From positions 154,677 through 218,676 of the forward strand of contig JAPYOS010000005.1 of NCBI GenBank assembly GCA_029938085.1: a DNA stretch of 64,000 nt, given 5' to 3'. This DNA comes from Oceanospirillaceae bacterium (GTDB lineage: Bacteria > Pseudomonadota > Gammaproteobacteria > Pseudomonadales > Balneatricaceae). Position 1 is the stretch's first letter. Every line of letters starts with the position of its first letter. This document shows positions 27,478 through 35,584 of this stretch, piece after piece. The position numbers were made by a program, and so were the translations under genes. Below the pieces are notes generated by a model. The model had not been told where the DNA came from. It saw only the letters and a program-made list of their open reading frames with translations, and made no database searches.

Positions 27478-28260
27478 ATGACCATTACACCCTATCAGTT
27501 GCGCCAAAAAATTCGCAACGGCAACATGACTACCAATACATCGGGCTTATGTTCGGGTTTTGTACAAGGCAATCTGTGTATTTTACCGCAAGACTACGCC
27601 AACGATTTTCTAAGATTTTGTCACCTCAACCCCAAGCCCTGCCCCATTATTGGCATGTCGGAGTCCCCGGGGGACTTCCGCCTGAAAAGTTTAGGCCAAG
27701 ATATCGATTTACGCACAGACATTCCTCAATACAAGCTGTTTGAAAATGGCCAAAACGTAGCTCAGGTCAATAACATTGAGCAGTTCTGGCGCGACGACTT
27801 GGTCGCTTTTGTCTTAGGCTGCTCATTTTCCTTTGAAGAAGCGCTACTGGCAGATGGTTTAGATGTACGTAATTTAAGCGAGCGCGTAAACGTCCCTATG
27901 TACCGCACCAATATTGCCTGCCAACCCGCCGGTCCATTTGCTGGCAACATGGTGGTGAGCATGCGGCCCTACAAACCGGCAGATGCCATTAGAGCGGTAC
28001 AAATCTGCAGCCGATTCCCTTCTGTTCACGGCGCGCCCATCCACTTTGGCGACCCAGCTGCCATTGGCATCAATGACATTGCTACCCCTGACTTTGGTGA
28101 CTCGGTCACCATTAACGCAGGCGAAGTGCCCGTATTCTGGGCATGTGGTGTCACTCCTCAAGTCGCCGTTGAGCAAGCTAAACCAGACTTTTGCATTACC
28201 CATGCGCCAGGCTGTATGTTGGTCACTGACCTAAACAACAGCAAACTGTCTATTTTATAA
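27478..28260 (+). CDS. DUF1445 family protein (D-glutamate cyclase-like, N-terminal half; formerly putative hydro-lyase)
   Basis: A 260-residue cytoplasmic protein. Family landmarks are the opening R-x-x-IRNG followed by [17 protein letters not shown], the [13 protein letters not shown] stretch, [11 protein letters not shown] and the C-terminal [15 protein letters not shown]1445 forms the N-terminal domain of vertebrate D-glutamate cyclase, which turns D-glutamate into 5-oxo-D-proline, and the Bacillus relative YcsI lies beside 5-oxoprolinase genes. It is first in an eight-gene operon, 14 bases before pxpA. The partner domain DUF4392 is encoded three genes further on. Whether DUF1445 alone is an enzyme is unknown. 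Confidence 0.88.
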   Translation: MTITPYQLRQKIRNGNMTTNTSGLCSGFVQGNLCILPQDYANDFLRFCHLNPKPCPIIGMSESPGDFRLKSLGQDIDLRTDIPQYKLFENGQNVAQVNNIEQFWRDDLVAFVLGCSFSFEEALLADGLDVRNLSERVNVPMYRTNIACQPAGPFAGNMVVSMRPYKPADAIRAVQICSRFPSVHGAPIHFGDPAAIGINDIATPDFGDSVTINAGEVPVFWACGVTPQVAVEQAKPDFCITHAPGCMLVTDLNNSKLSIL

Positions 28261-28274
28261 ACGAGGTTAATGCC

Positions 28275-29030
28275 ATGTTACTCAACTGCGATTTAGGCGA
28301 AAGCTACGGCTCCTGGACCATGGGCCAAGATGCCAAAGCCATGGCCAATATTGATCAAGCCAACATTGCTTGCGGCTTTCACGCCGGTGACCCATTAGTA
28401 ATGCAAAAAACCTTAACTTTAGCTCAACAACACAAGGTGATGATTGGTGCCCATCCGGCCTATCCCGACTTAGTCGGTTTTGGTCGCCGCTCCATGAATT
28501 GTTCCAGTGACGAAATTATGGCGTTTATGCAGTACCAAATCGCCGCCATGGATGGCATGGCCAGGTGCCAAGGTTTACAGCTGGCTTACGTAAAACCCCA
28601 CGGCGCTCTGTACAACGACATGATGACGAAGCTGGAGGTGCGCCAAGCGGTAATGCAGGCGATGAGCACATACAACCAAAGCCATGGCCGCAGCCTTAAA
28701 CTCATGTTGCAAGCCACTACCTTGGCCGCAACCCATGAACAAGAAGCACAAGCACTGTCGCTAGAATTGTACTTCGAGGCCTTTGCAGACCGCCGCTACG
28801 AAGATGACGGCCGCCTCATGGCGCGTAGTAAAAGTGGTGCTGTACTTAGCCATGACGCCATGATGGTACAAGTTGCTCAGTTGTTAGATTCTGGCATCAT
28901 TACCAGCGCTAATGGGGCGCAATTAGACCTTAAAGTCGACAGCCTTTGCGTGCACGGTGACAACGATGCCGGCATTGCGGCCATTGCCGATATACGCCAG
29001 TTAATTCAACAAAACAACACGGCAGGTTAG
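28275..29030 (+). CDS. pxpA: 5-oxoprolinase subunit A (LamB/YcsF family)
   Basis: A 251-residue LamB/YcsF-family protein. Conserved parts are LNCDLGESYGSW at the start, ANIACGFHAGDP, IGAHPAYPDLVGFGRR and VKPHGALYNDM, which contain the metal and substrate ligands of the TIM-barrel-like fold. PxpA works with PxpB and PxpC in ATP-dependent opening of 5-oxoproline to glutamate. All three subunits are encoded here in order A-B-C. Confidence 0.95.
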   Translation: MLLNCDLGESYGSWTMGQDAKAMANIDQANIACGFHAGDPLVMQKTLTLAQQHKVMIGAHPAYPDLVGFGRRSMNCSSDEIMAFMQYQIAAMDGMARCQGLQLAYVKPHGALYNDMMTKLEVRQAVMQAMSTYNQSHGRSLKLMLQATTLAATHEQEAQALSLELYFEAFADRRYEDDGRLMARSKSGAVLSHDAMMVQVAQLLDSGIITSANGAQLDLKVDSLCVHGDNDAGIAAIADIRQLIQQNNTAG

Positions 29031-29035
29031 TGTAC

Positions 29036-29746
29036 ATGAGTCGCGTAGACAGCATTGAAATAGCCAGTGAAAACAGCTACATCATTTATTTTTGCGAACC
29101 CAATAGCACCGTTATTAGTGCTACGGTTAGCGCTAAAATAGCCGCGACTACAGCCCAGATTAAACATCAGCTAGGCCACCACCTGCTAGACCTAGTACCG
29201 TCTTACGCATCACTACTGGTAATTTTTAACAGCGCCAGCTGCGATCACTTATGGGTCAAACAGCAGTTGCGTAGCGCCTTATCAAGGCCATTAGCAGGCC
29301 AACAAAAAACCAGCAAACTAGTGAAGCTGCCGGTGTTTTATAGTACCGAATATGGCCCTGAGCTGAGTCTGCTAGCCGCCAACGCGAAGCTGAGTGTGGA
29401 GCAAACCATCGACTTGCATTGTGCTACCGAGTACCGTGTTTACGCCATTGGTTTTGCGCCCGGATTTGCCTACTTAGGTGAGGTCGACGAACGCTTAGCA
29501 GCGCCAAGGTTAGCCACCCCTCGACTCAAAGTTCCGACCGGCGCAGTGGCTATTGCCGACCGCCAGACCGCCGTTTATCCAGCCCCATCACCAGGCGGTT
29601 GGAACCTCATTGGCCTCTGCCCCACGCCCATGTTTAACCCACAACAAGTGCCGCACATGCCGGTCAATGTAGGTGACCGCATTCAGTTTTACCCTATAGA
29701 TCAAGCAGAGTACGTGACTTTAGGGGGCCAATTACATGAGTTTTAA
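29036..29746 (+). CDS. pxpB: 5-oxoprolinase subunit B (KipI family)
   Basis: About 236 residues. The KipI/PxpB core shows LPVFYSTEYGPELSLLA in part, YAIGFAPGFAYLGEVDERL in part, PRLATPRLKVPTGAVAIAD in part, and SPGGWNLIG, which line the active-site cleft. A GTG at 29030 overlapping the pxpA stop is an alternative start. It overlaps pxpC by 11 bases. In Bacillus the KipI protein also inhibits the sporulation kinase KinA, but no such kinase applies here. Confidence 0.94.
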   Translation: MSRVDSIEIASENSYIIYFCEPNSTVISATVSAKIAATTAQIKHQLGHHLLDLVPSYASLLVIFNSASCDHLWVKQQLRSALSRPLAGQQKTSKLVKLPVFYSTEYGPELSLLAANAKLSVEQTIDLHCATEYRVYAIGFAPGFAYLGEVDERLAAPRLATPRLKVPTGAVAIADRQTAVYPAPSPGGWNLIGLCPTPMFNPQQVPHMPVNVGDRIQFYPIDQAEYVTLGGQLHEF

Positions 29747-30674
29747 GGTCCTTCAACCCGGCCTCTTGAGTTTACTTCAAGATTTAGGCCGCTTTGGCCA
29801 ACACGAAATTGGTTTAACCAGCAGCGGGCCACTAGACGGCGAAGCCTTTGCTTGGGCCAACCGCATTCTAAATAACGCCGCCAACGCCTGTGCCATTGAA
29901 GTCAGTTTTGGTGGTTTACAACTACAAGCTCAAACCGACAGTTATATTTGTATTACTGGCGCGGCCTTGGACTTCAGCATCAACGGGGTTAACAAACCAC
30001 TTTGGCACAGCCACAAAGTGGTCGCGGGTGATCAAGTAAAGCTGGGATATTCCAGCCAAGGCTGTCGCACCTATGTAGCCGTGGCTGGTGGTTTTAACAT
30101 TGAACAAAGCTTTGGCAGTTGCGCAACCGTTATGCGAGAAAAAATAGGTGGTTTAAATGGCCTCAAACTGGCAGCCAACGACCTACTCCCCTGTGCCACT
30201 GTACAGCATCATGACCGACTAAGCTTGGCCCCTCAGCACCAACCCGTATATGCTGAATCCGCCAATTTACGCTTAGTGTTGGGTTACCAACACAACCTGT
30301 TTGACGCCGCCACTAAAGCCCGCTTACAGCACAGTCAATATAAAGTGACCGACCGTAGTGACCGTATGGGCATGCGTTTGCAAGGGCCGTCGATCGCCTG
30401 CCCCAGCCAACAGATGTTGTCGGAAGGCATTGCCCTGGGTGCGGTTCAAGTGCCGGCTGACGGCCAACCCATAGTCTTGCTAAATGATCGACAAACCATT
30501 GGTGGCTACCCTAAATTAGGCTCGGTAATAGCCCGCGACACATCATGTTTAGCGCAACTAAGACCGGGCAATACCATCACCTTTGAAATTATCGACCTGT
30601 ACCAAGCGCACACCATCAATACCTTGGCACAACTCAAGTTTGATGCCACTCCCCTGCTTCACACTAAGGATTAG
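29736..30674 (+). CDS. pxpC: 5-oxoprolinase subunit C (KipA, biotin-dependent carboxyltransferase-like family)
   Basis: A 312-residue KipA/PxpC protein. Typical stretches are LQDLGRFGQHEIGLTSSGPLD in part (DLGRFGQHEIGL), CAIEVSFGG, YVAVAGGF, then SDRMGMRLQGP and DGQPIVLLNDRQTIGGYPKLG in part. The fold is shared with urea amidolyase carboxyltransferase domains, but the subunit serves 5-oxoprolinase. It is 2 bases upstream of the DUF4392 gene. Confidence 0.94.
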   Translation: MSFKVLQPGLLSLLQDLGRFGQHEIGLTSSGPLDGEAFAWANRILNNAANACAIEVSFGGLQLQAQTDSYICITGAALDFSINGVNKPLWHSHKVVAGDQVKLGYSSQGCRTYVAVAGGFNIEQSFGSCATVMREKIGGLNGLKLAANDLLPCATVQHHDRLSLAPQHQPVYAESANLRLVLGYQHNLFDAATKARLQHSQYKVTDRSDRMGMRLQGPSIACPSQQMLSEGIALGAVQVPADGQPIVLLNDRQTIGGYPKLGSVIARDTSCLAQLRPGNTITFEIIDLYQAHTINTLAQLKFDATPLLHTKD

Positions 30675-30676
30675 TT

Positions 30677-31546
30677 ATGCTTAACGACCAACACCTGAGC
30701 CAACAAATTGAAGATGCCTTAGTGGCTCGTAATCCCCGTGGTATGGCCCAAGTTCAGCCTGCCTTAGACGTGGGTTACTGTTTGCGGGCTGCACAAATTC
30801 TGCAGGCCTGCCTCAGCGATAAAACTGACACCTCTGCCACCATACTTATTGGCACTGGTTTTCCCGTTGTAGGCACCTTTGAAACCGATGGTCCGGTAGG
30901 TAGCATCGCGCTTTATGAGGCCTTAGAAAGCCTAGGCGCCAACCCCATCATTGTCTGTGGCCAACCTTTAGTAGGCGCCCTGTCGACCCGTTACCGTACC
31001 CATGAAATTAGTGTGGGTGACAACCAGAATAATAAGGCCGATACTTTGGCTGCGTTAGCCCAACTTAAGCCCCAAGCAATTGTCTCTATTGAGCGTCCCG
31101 GACAGGCCGCCGATGGAGGTTATTATAATATGCGTGGCGAAAGCATCAGCGCACGCACCGCCTGTTTTGACGGCTTTATGGATTGGTCTCAATGCCCGAC
31201 TATTGCGGTGGGCGATGGCGGCAACGAAATTGGTATGGGCAAGGTCAACCATGCCTTAAAATCACTTAATATTGTGCCCGCCATGACCTCTGCCGACGAA
31301 CTAATTGTCGCCGATGTGTCTAACTGGGGAGCCTATGGCCTAATTGCGTTTTTAGGGCTCTGGCGGGGCCAAGATTTATTAGCTAAAATCGATCCTTTAG
31401 CGATATTGCAGTATTTGTCTGACTTAGGCAGTGTTGACGGCGTCACTCGTGAGAACCAGCTAACCGAAGATGGTTTGCCGGTGAGTGAAGGCTTAGACCT
31501 GATCCATCAGTTACGCAATATCACCGGCTTTACCGGCTCGGCATAG
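30677..31546 (+). CDS. DUF4392 family protein (D-glutamate cyclase-like, C-terminal half)
   Basis: A 289-residue protein. Family marks are GTGFPVVGTFETDGPVGSIAL in part (TGFPVVGTFETDGPVG), SIERPGQAADGGYYNMRGES in part, and VGDGGNEIGMGKV, followed by VSNWGAYGL. DUF4392 is the C-terminal domain of vertebrate D-glutamate cyclase. Here it is a free protein separated from DUF1445 by pxpABC. The acidic and glycine-rich motifs suggest a metal- or nucleotide-type active site. D-glutamate to 5-oxoproline cyclisation is the most likely role, inferred from the fusion partner and from neighbours. Confidence 0.88.
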   Translation: MLNDQHLSQQIEDALVARNPRGMAQVQPALDVGYCLRAAQILQACLSDKTDTSATILIGTGFPVVGTFETDGPVGSIALYEALESLGANPIIVCGQPLVGALSTRYRTHEISVGDNQNNKADTLAALAQLKPQAIVSIERPGQAADGGYYNMRGESISARTACFDGFMDWSQCPTIAVGDGGNEIGMGKVNHALKSLNIVPAMTSADELIVADVSNWGAYGLIAFLGLWRGQDLLAKIDPLAILQYLSDLGSVDGVTRENQLTEDGLPVSEGLDLIHQLRNITGFTGSA

Positions 31547-31561
31547 CAAGAGGAATATAAC

Positions 31562-32458
31562 GTGCGCCTTCGCAATCTAAATAGCTTTATTAAAGTCGCT
31601 ACCCTAGGCAGTTTCCATGGTGCCGCAGCACAGTTACATGCATCACAACCGGCTATTTCGGCCCGTATTGCAACCTTAGAAGAAGAGTTAGGTGTAAAGC
31701 TATTTAAACGGGATCAAAGTGGCACCAAACTCACCGCTCGTGGCATGCAACTACTGCCCTTTGCCGAACGATTGGTGGCCATTAGCAACGAGATGAAAGC
31801 TCAATTACAAGACGAATCACCACAGCAGGGTGTATTTCGTATTGGCATTGCCGATACTGTGGCCCACCTATGGCTTAGGGATTTACTTAAAGTCTGGCGT
31901 GAACAGCACCCGTTAATTCAGTTTGAGCTCACCATCGACCTTTCTTTGGCACTCTATAAACAACTCGAAGATCATCAGTTAGACCTTGCCTTGATGGTGT
32001 ATACGGGCCAAGCCAGCACGGTTAAAACCCAGCCCCTGAGTGCCTACCCACAGACCTGGGTGGGTAGCCCAATGTTGATGAAAACCAAGTCATATTTAAA
32101 CTTAGAGGCGCTGAGTCGCTGGCCTATTTTGAGCTTTCCTAGCGCCACCGGCCCTGGCAAACACTTACAAGAGCTGTTTAGCCAAGTATTAGAAAAACCC
32201 AAGTTTCATACCAGTAATTCGGTGTCTGGATTATTAGCTATGGCCGAGCAAGGTGCTGGTATTGCTTTGTTACCCGAACCGATCGTTGCCGACGCCCTTA
32301 AAGCCGGCCGGCTGATCTCGTTTAAGGTTGATCCCGCGCCACCGAAACTCAAATTTTGCTGTGGCTGGCGCCAAGATGAAGACCGATTATTACCCCAGTT
32401 GTTAGCCGACAGTGCGAGCCAACTGGTCAACCAAACCCCACACACACAAAATACGTAG
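31562..32458 (+). CDS. LysR family transcriptional regulator
   Basis: A 298-residue regulator. The N-terminal winged helix reads LNSFIKVATLGSFHGAAAQL in part, with QPAISARIATLEEELGVKLF the recognition region and TARGMQLLPFAE the wing; the rest is a periplasmic-binding-like ligand domain. The GTG start has AGAGGAA upstream. Unusually for the family it is not divergent but lies within the operon, between the DUF4392 gene and the aminotransferase gene, suggesting autoregulation. A D-amino acid or 5-oxoproline could be the inducer (inference). Confidence 0.92.
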   Translation: MRLRNLNSFIKVATLGSFHGAAAQLHASQPAISARIATLEEELGVKLFKRDQSGTKLTARGMQLLPFAERLVAISNEMKAQLQDESPQQGVFRIGIADTVAHLWLRDLLKVWREQHPLIQFELTIDLSLALYKQLEDHQLDLALMVYTGQASTVKTQPLSAYPQTWVGSPMLMKTKSYLNLEALSRWPILSFPSATGPGKHLQELFSQVLEKPKFHTSNSVSGLLAMAEQGAGIALLPEPIVADALKAGRLISFKVDPAPPKLKFCCGWRQDEDRLLPQLLADSASQLVNQTPHTQNT

Positions 32459-32481
32459 CGTGGCATAAAGAGACTTATCCT

Positions 32482-33339
32482 ATGAGCATTGTTTATCTAA
32501 ATGGCAATTACATGCCAATTGAGCAAGCCAGCATTTCACCCCTAGACCGTGGTTTTTTATTTGGCGACGGCATCTATGAAGTGATCCCCGCCTATGGTGG
32601 AAAAATGGTTGGTTTTGGACCTCATATCGACCGTATGATCGAAGGACTTGCAGCCTTAGAAATTGAACTGAATTGGAGCCATGATGAGTGGCGCCAAGTT
32701 TGTGAACAACTCATAGAGCGTAATCCAGCGCCGCAGATTGGTTTGTATTTGCATGTAACTCGTGGCGCAGACACCAAGCGTCACCACCCTTACCCTAAAG
32801 GTGTCGCGCCGACGGTATTTGCGATGCCTACGGAAATTCCTGCAGCGCCTATTCCAGAACGCGATAAAGTACACGCTTATAAAGTCACCAGTATGCAAGA
32901 TCAACGCTGGCAGCGATGTAATATTAAATCCATCTCTTTGCTCGGCAATGTGATGCATTACCAACAAGGTTACAGCCAAGGTAGCGGCGAAGTTTTATTG
33001 TTTAATGGCAATGACGAACTTACCGAATGTGGTGCATGTAATGCCTACATCGTAAAAAATGGCAGCGTTATTACCCCAGCCTTAGATCACCAAATTTTAC
33101 CCGGTATTACCCGTCTCATTGCTCTAGGCGTGTTACGTGCAGACGGTAGCATTCCGGTAGAAGAGCGCGCTATTACCAAACAGGAAGTATTTGACGCCGA
33201 CGAAATTTGGATTTCGAGCTCAAGCAAAGAAATTGCGCCCGTGATTGAACTGGACGGCCAGCCCGTAGGCGACGGTAATCCCGGCGTCATATGGGAACAA
33301 GCGGCTAAGTTATACAGTGCCGGTAAATTTAACTACTAA
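32482..33339 (+). CDS. dat: D-amino-acid aminotransferase (class IV)
   Basis: A 285-residue PLP enzyme of fold type IV that exchanges amino groups between D-alanine and 2-oxoglutarate to give D-glutamate and pyruvate. Family signs are ISPLDRGFLFGDGIYEVIP in part, YLHVTRGAD, the PLP lysine in CNIKSISLLGNV (about residue 153), ECGACNAYIV and EIWISSSSKEI. Branched-chain aminotransferase and aminodeoxychorismate lyase are the alternatives; the RGAD motif and the alanine racemase neighbour favour Dat. Confidence 0.88.
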   Translation: MSIVYLNGNYMPIEQASISPLDRGFLFGDGIYEVIPAYGGKMVGFGPHIDRMIEGLAALEIELNWSHDEWRQVCEQLIERNPAPQIGLYLHVTRGADTKRHHPYPKGVAPTVFAMPTEIPAAPIPERDKVHAYKVTSMQDQRWQRCNIKSISLLGNVMHYQQGYSQGSGEVLLFNGNDELTECGACNAYIVKNGSVITPALDHQILPGITRLIALGVLRADGSIPVEERAITKQEVFDADEIWISSSSKEIAPVIELDGQPVGDGNPGVIWEQAAKLYSAGKFNY

Positions 33340-33351
33340 CGAGACGTTTCC

Positions 33352-34434
33352 ATGGCCCGCCCTAGTTACATGGTGGTTGACCTCGCGGCATTGATAGACA
33401 ATTATCAATGGGCGTGTCAGCTCGCACCTCAATCTAATACCATGGCCGTAGTCAAAGCCAATGCCTATGGCCATGGTGCTGTGGCATGCGCCAAAGCACT
33501 GCAACCTTTCGCGCCCGCATTTGGCGTGGCTTGCATTGAAGAAGCCATACAATTGCGTGAAGCAGGCATTACCAAACCTATCCTCTTATTAGAGGGTACC
33601 TTTAGCGCCGATGAAGTGAGTATTGCTGCAGCCCATGAGTTTTGGCTCATGGTAGAAGATCCGGTGCAAGTAGAAGCCATCGTCAAGGCTACGGTCAGCA
33701 CACCGCTGAAGGTTTGGCTAAAAATAGACAGTGGCATGCACCGCTTGGGGCTTAACCCAACCCGAGTAAGGGGCTTCTATGAGCAGTTGCTTGCCAGTAA
33801 AAACGTGTCGCCAGACATGGTATTTGCCACTCACTTCGCCAGCTCTGATGAAACCGCCAACCCATTCACACTGGTTCAAGTTGAGCGTTTTACAGCCACT
33901 GCCAAACACTTTAAGCAGCCGGTAAGTTTAGCCAATTCGGCAGCTATCATGGCCTGGCCAGAAGCTCATGGCGATTGGAATAGAGCCGGCTTTATGCTGT
34001 ATGGCAACTCCCCCCTTGACGCTGAACATGCATCTAGCATTGGTTTAAAGCCGGTAATGCAAGTTCGCTCGGCTATTATATCGCTGCGCCATGTCGACAC
34101 CGGAGCGACCGTAGGTTATGCCCAACAATGGCGTGCCCCTCGGCCTTCGGTCATCGCCACTGTCGCCATAGGCTATGGCGATGGGTACCCACGCAGTGCG
34201 GCCTCCGGAACACCCGTAGTAGTTAAGGGCCAACGGGCTAGTATTGTGGGACGCGTATCCATGGATATGATCACCATCGATGTGACCGACCTGACCGGCG
34301 TTGAGGTGGGTGACCAAGTGTGCTTATGGGGCAAAGGTTTGAGTATTAACGAAGTGGCGCACCATGCCGGTACCATCGGCTACGAGCTGATGACTCGCAT
34401 GACGCAAAGGCTGCCCATTCAATACACTCAGTAA
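33352..34434 (+). CDS. alr: Alanine racemase
   Basis: A 360-residue PLP enzyme interconverting L- and D-alanine. The PLP lysine lies in AVVKANAYGHGAV (residue about 35), the catalytic tyrosine in GYAQQWRAP near 265, and GYGDGYPR and GRVSMDMI are the usual C-terminal motifs. It is the last gene of the plus-strand cluster, 12 bases after dat, and ends 14 bases from convergent rodA. It may be the cell's only racemase or a dedicated catabolic copy; the window cannot tell. Confidence 0.95.
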   Translation: MARPSYMVVDLAALIDNYQWACQLAPQSNTMAVVKANAYGHGAVACAKALQPFAPAFGVACIEEAIQLREAGITKPILLLEGTFSADEVSIAAAHEFWLMVEDPVQVEAIVKATVSTPLKVWLKIDSGMHRLGLNPTRVRGFYEQLLASKNVSPDMVFATHFASSDETANPFTLVQVERFTATAKHFKQPVSLANSAAIMAWPEAHGDWNRAGFMLYGNSPLDAEHASSIGLKPVMQVRSAIISLRHVDTGATVGYAQQWRAPRPSVIATVAIGYGDGYPRSAASGTPVVVKGQRASIVGRVSMDMITIDVTDLTGVEVGDQVCLWGKGLSINEVAHHAGTIGYELMTRMTQRLPIQYTQ

Positions 34435-34447
34435 GCCGGCCCGCGGT

Positions 34448-35584
34448 TTAGGTGCGTTGAGGCCTGCGGGCATGGATAGACATCAACAACCCTAAACTGG
34501 CCATCAAAGTGACCGCCGAGGTACCACCGTAACTCACCAGTGGCAAAGGCACGCCCACCACCGGCAACACGCCACTCACCATACCAATATTAACCACCAC
34601 ATAAACAAAAAAGGTGAGGGTTAAGCTGGCTGCCAGCATTCGATCAAAGGGATGAGCGGCTTGGCCTGCGATCATAAGACCTCTGATTAACACCAAAAAG
34701 TACAACGATAACAAAGCGCACACGCCCACCAAACCAAACTCTTCGGCGAGCACAGCAACAATGAAGTCGGTGTGGGTTTCGGGCAAAAAATCCAAGTGAG
34801 ATTGAGTGCCTTGCAACCAGCCTTTACCATTTACACCGCCAGAACCAATGGCAATTTTAGATTGTATAATGTTCCAGCCGGCACCCAACGGGTCACTTTC
34901 TGGGTCCAAAAAAGTAATCACGCGTTGTTGTTGGTATGGCCTCATACCGATCCATAACAATGGTAATGCCGCGGCACCCAACACCATTGCCGCCACTACA
35001 TAACGCCACAATAAACCGGCGAAAAAGATAACAAAGATACCTGAACAACCAATTAATAAGGACGTACCTAAATCTGGCTGCTTGGCAATTAACAATACCG
35101 GCATGGCCACCAACACCATCGACACCAAAACATGAGTTAAATGGGGCGGCCTTGGCCGACTGGCCAAATACCAAGCGATCGTTAAAGGCACCACCAATTT
35201 CATAATTTCGGACGGCTGAAACCTAGGTAGGCCGGGTATCGATAGCCAGCGTTGAGCGCCCTTAGCGCCCACACCAAACAACAGCACGGCCACCAGCAAT
35301 AACACACCACCCACATAGAGCAATGGCATCCAGCGCTGCACCAGACGCAAGTTAATTTGAGTAATAATGACCATACCCAACAGCGCTACGCCGTATCGAA
35401 TAAGCTGTTTTTGTACCGCAGCTTCACTGGCTCCCGAACCTGAATAGAGGACGATGAGGCCAAATGACATAATCGCCAACAACAAGATCAACAACCATGG
35501 GTCTAGCTTTAACCTAACCCAAACCCCGGGCCCTTGCCGCAAGTGTTTTCTGGCCTCCGGCGCCAGCCTTTGGAAATCAGCCAT
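34448..35584 (-). CDS. rodA: Rod-shape-determining SEDS glycosyltransferase RodA
   Basis: A 378-residue SEDS-family membrane protein with about ten helices that polymerises glycan strands during elongation with PBP2. Typical sequences are QPSEIMKLVVPL, KQPDLGTSLLIG and LPETHTDFIVAVLAEEFG in part, with PLPLVSYGGTS near the end. It overlaps mrdA by 8 bases and ends the mrdA-rodA operon. Confidence 0.96.
   Translation of the reverse strand: MADFQRLAPEARKHLRQGPGVWVRLKLDPWLLILLLAIMSFGLIVLYSGSGASEAAVQKQLIRYGVALLGMVIITQINLRLVQRWMPLLYVGGVLLLVAVLLFGVGAKGAQRWLSIPGLPRFQPSEIMKLVVPLTIAWYLASRPRPPHLTHVLVSMVLVAMPVLLIAKQPDLGTSLLIGCSGIFVIFFAGLLWRYVVAAMVLGAAALPLLWIGMRPYQQQRVITFLDPESDPLGAGWNIIQSKIAIGSGGVNGKGWLQGTQSHLDFLPETHTDFIVAVLAEEFGLVGVCALLSLYFLVLIRGLMIAGQAAHPFDRMLAASLTLTFFVYVVVNIGMVSGVLPVVGVPLPLVSYGGTSAVTLMASLGLLMSIHARRPQRT

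Noticed and set aside
27478..31546. A urea amidolyase or allophanate system, as pxpB/pxpC are sometimes annotated
   Set aside because: There is no biotin carboxylase or amidase gene here; the presence of pxpA in the order A-B-C fits 5-oxoprolinase.
34439..34471. GCCCGC/GCGGGC inverted repeat between alr and rodA as a bidirectional terminator
   Set aside because: The stem is short, its right arm lies in the rodA coding end, and no T run follows on either strand.
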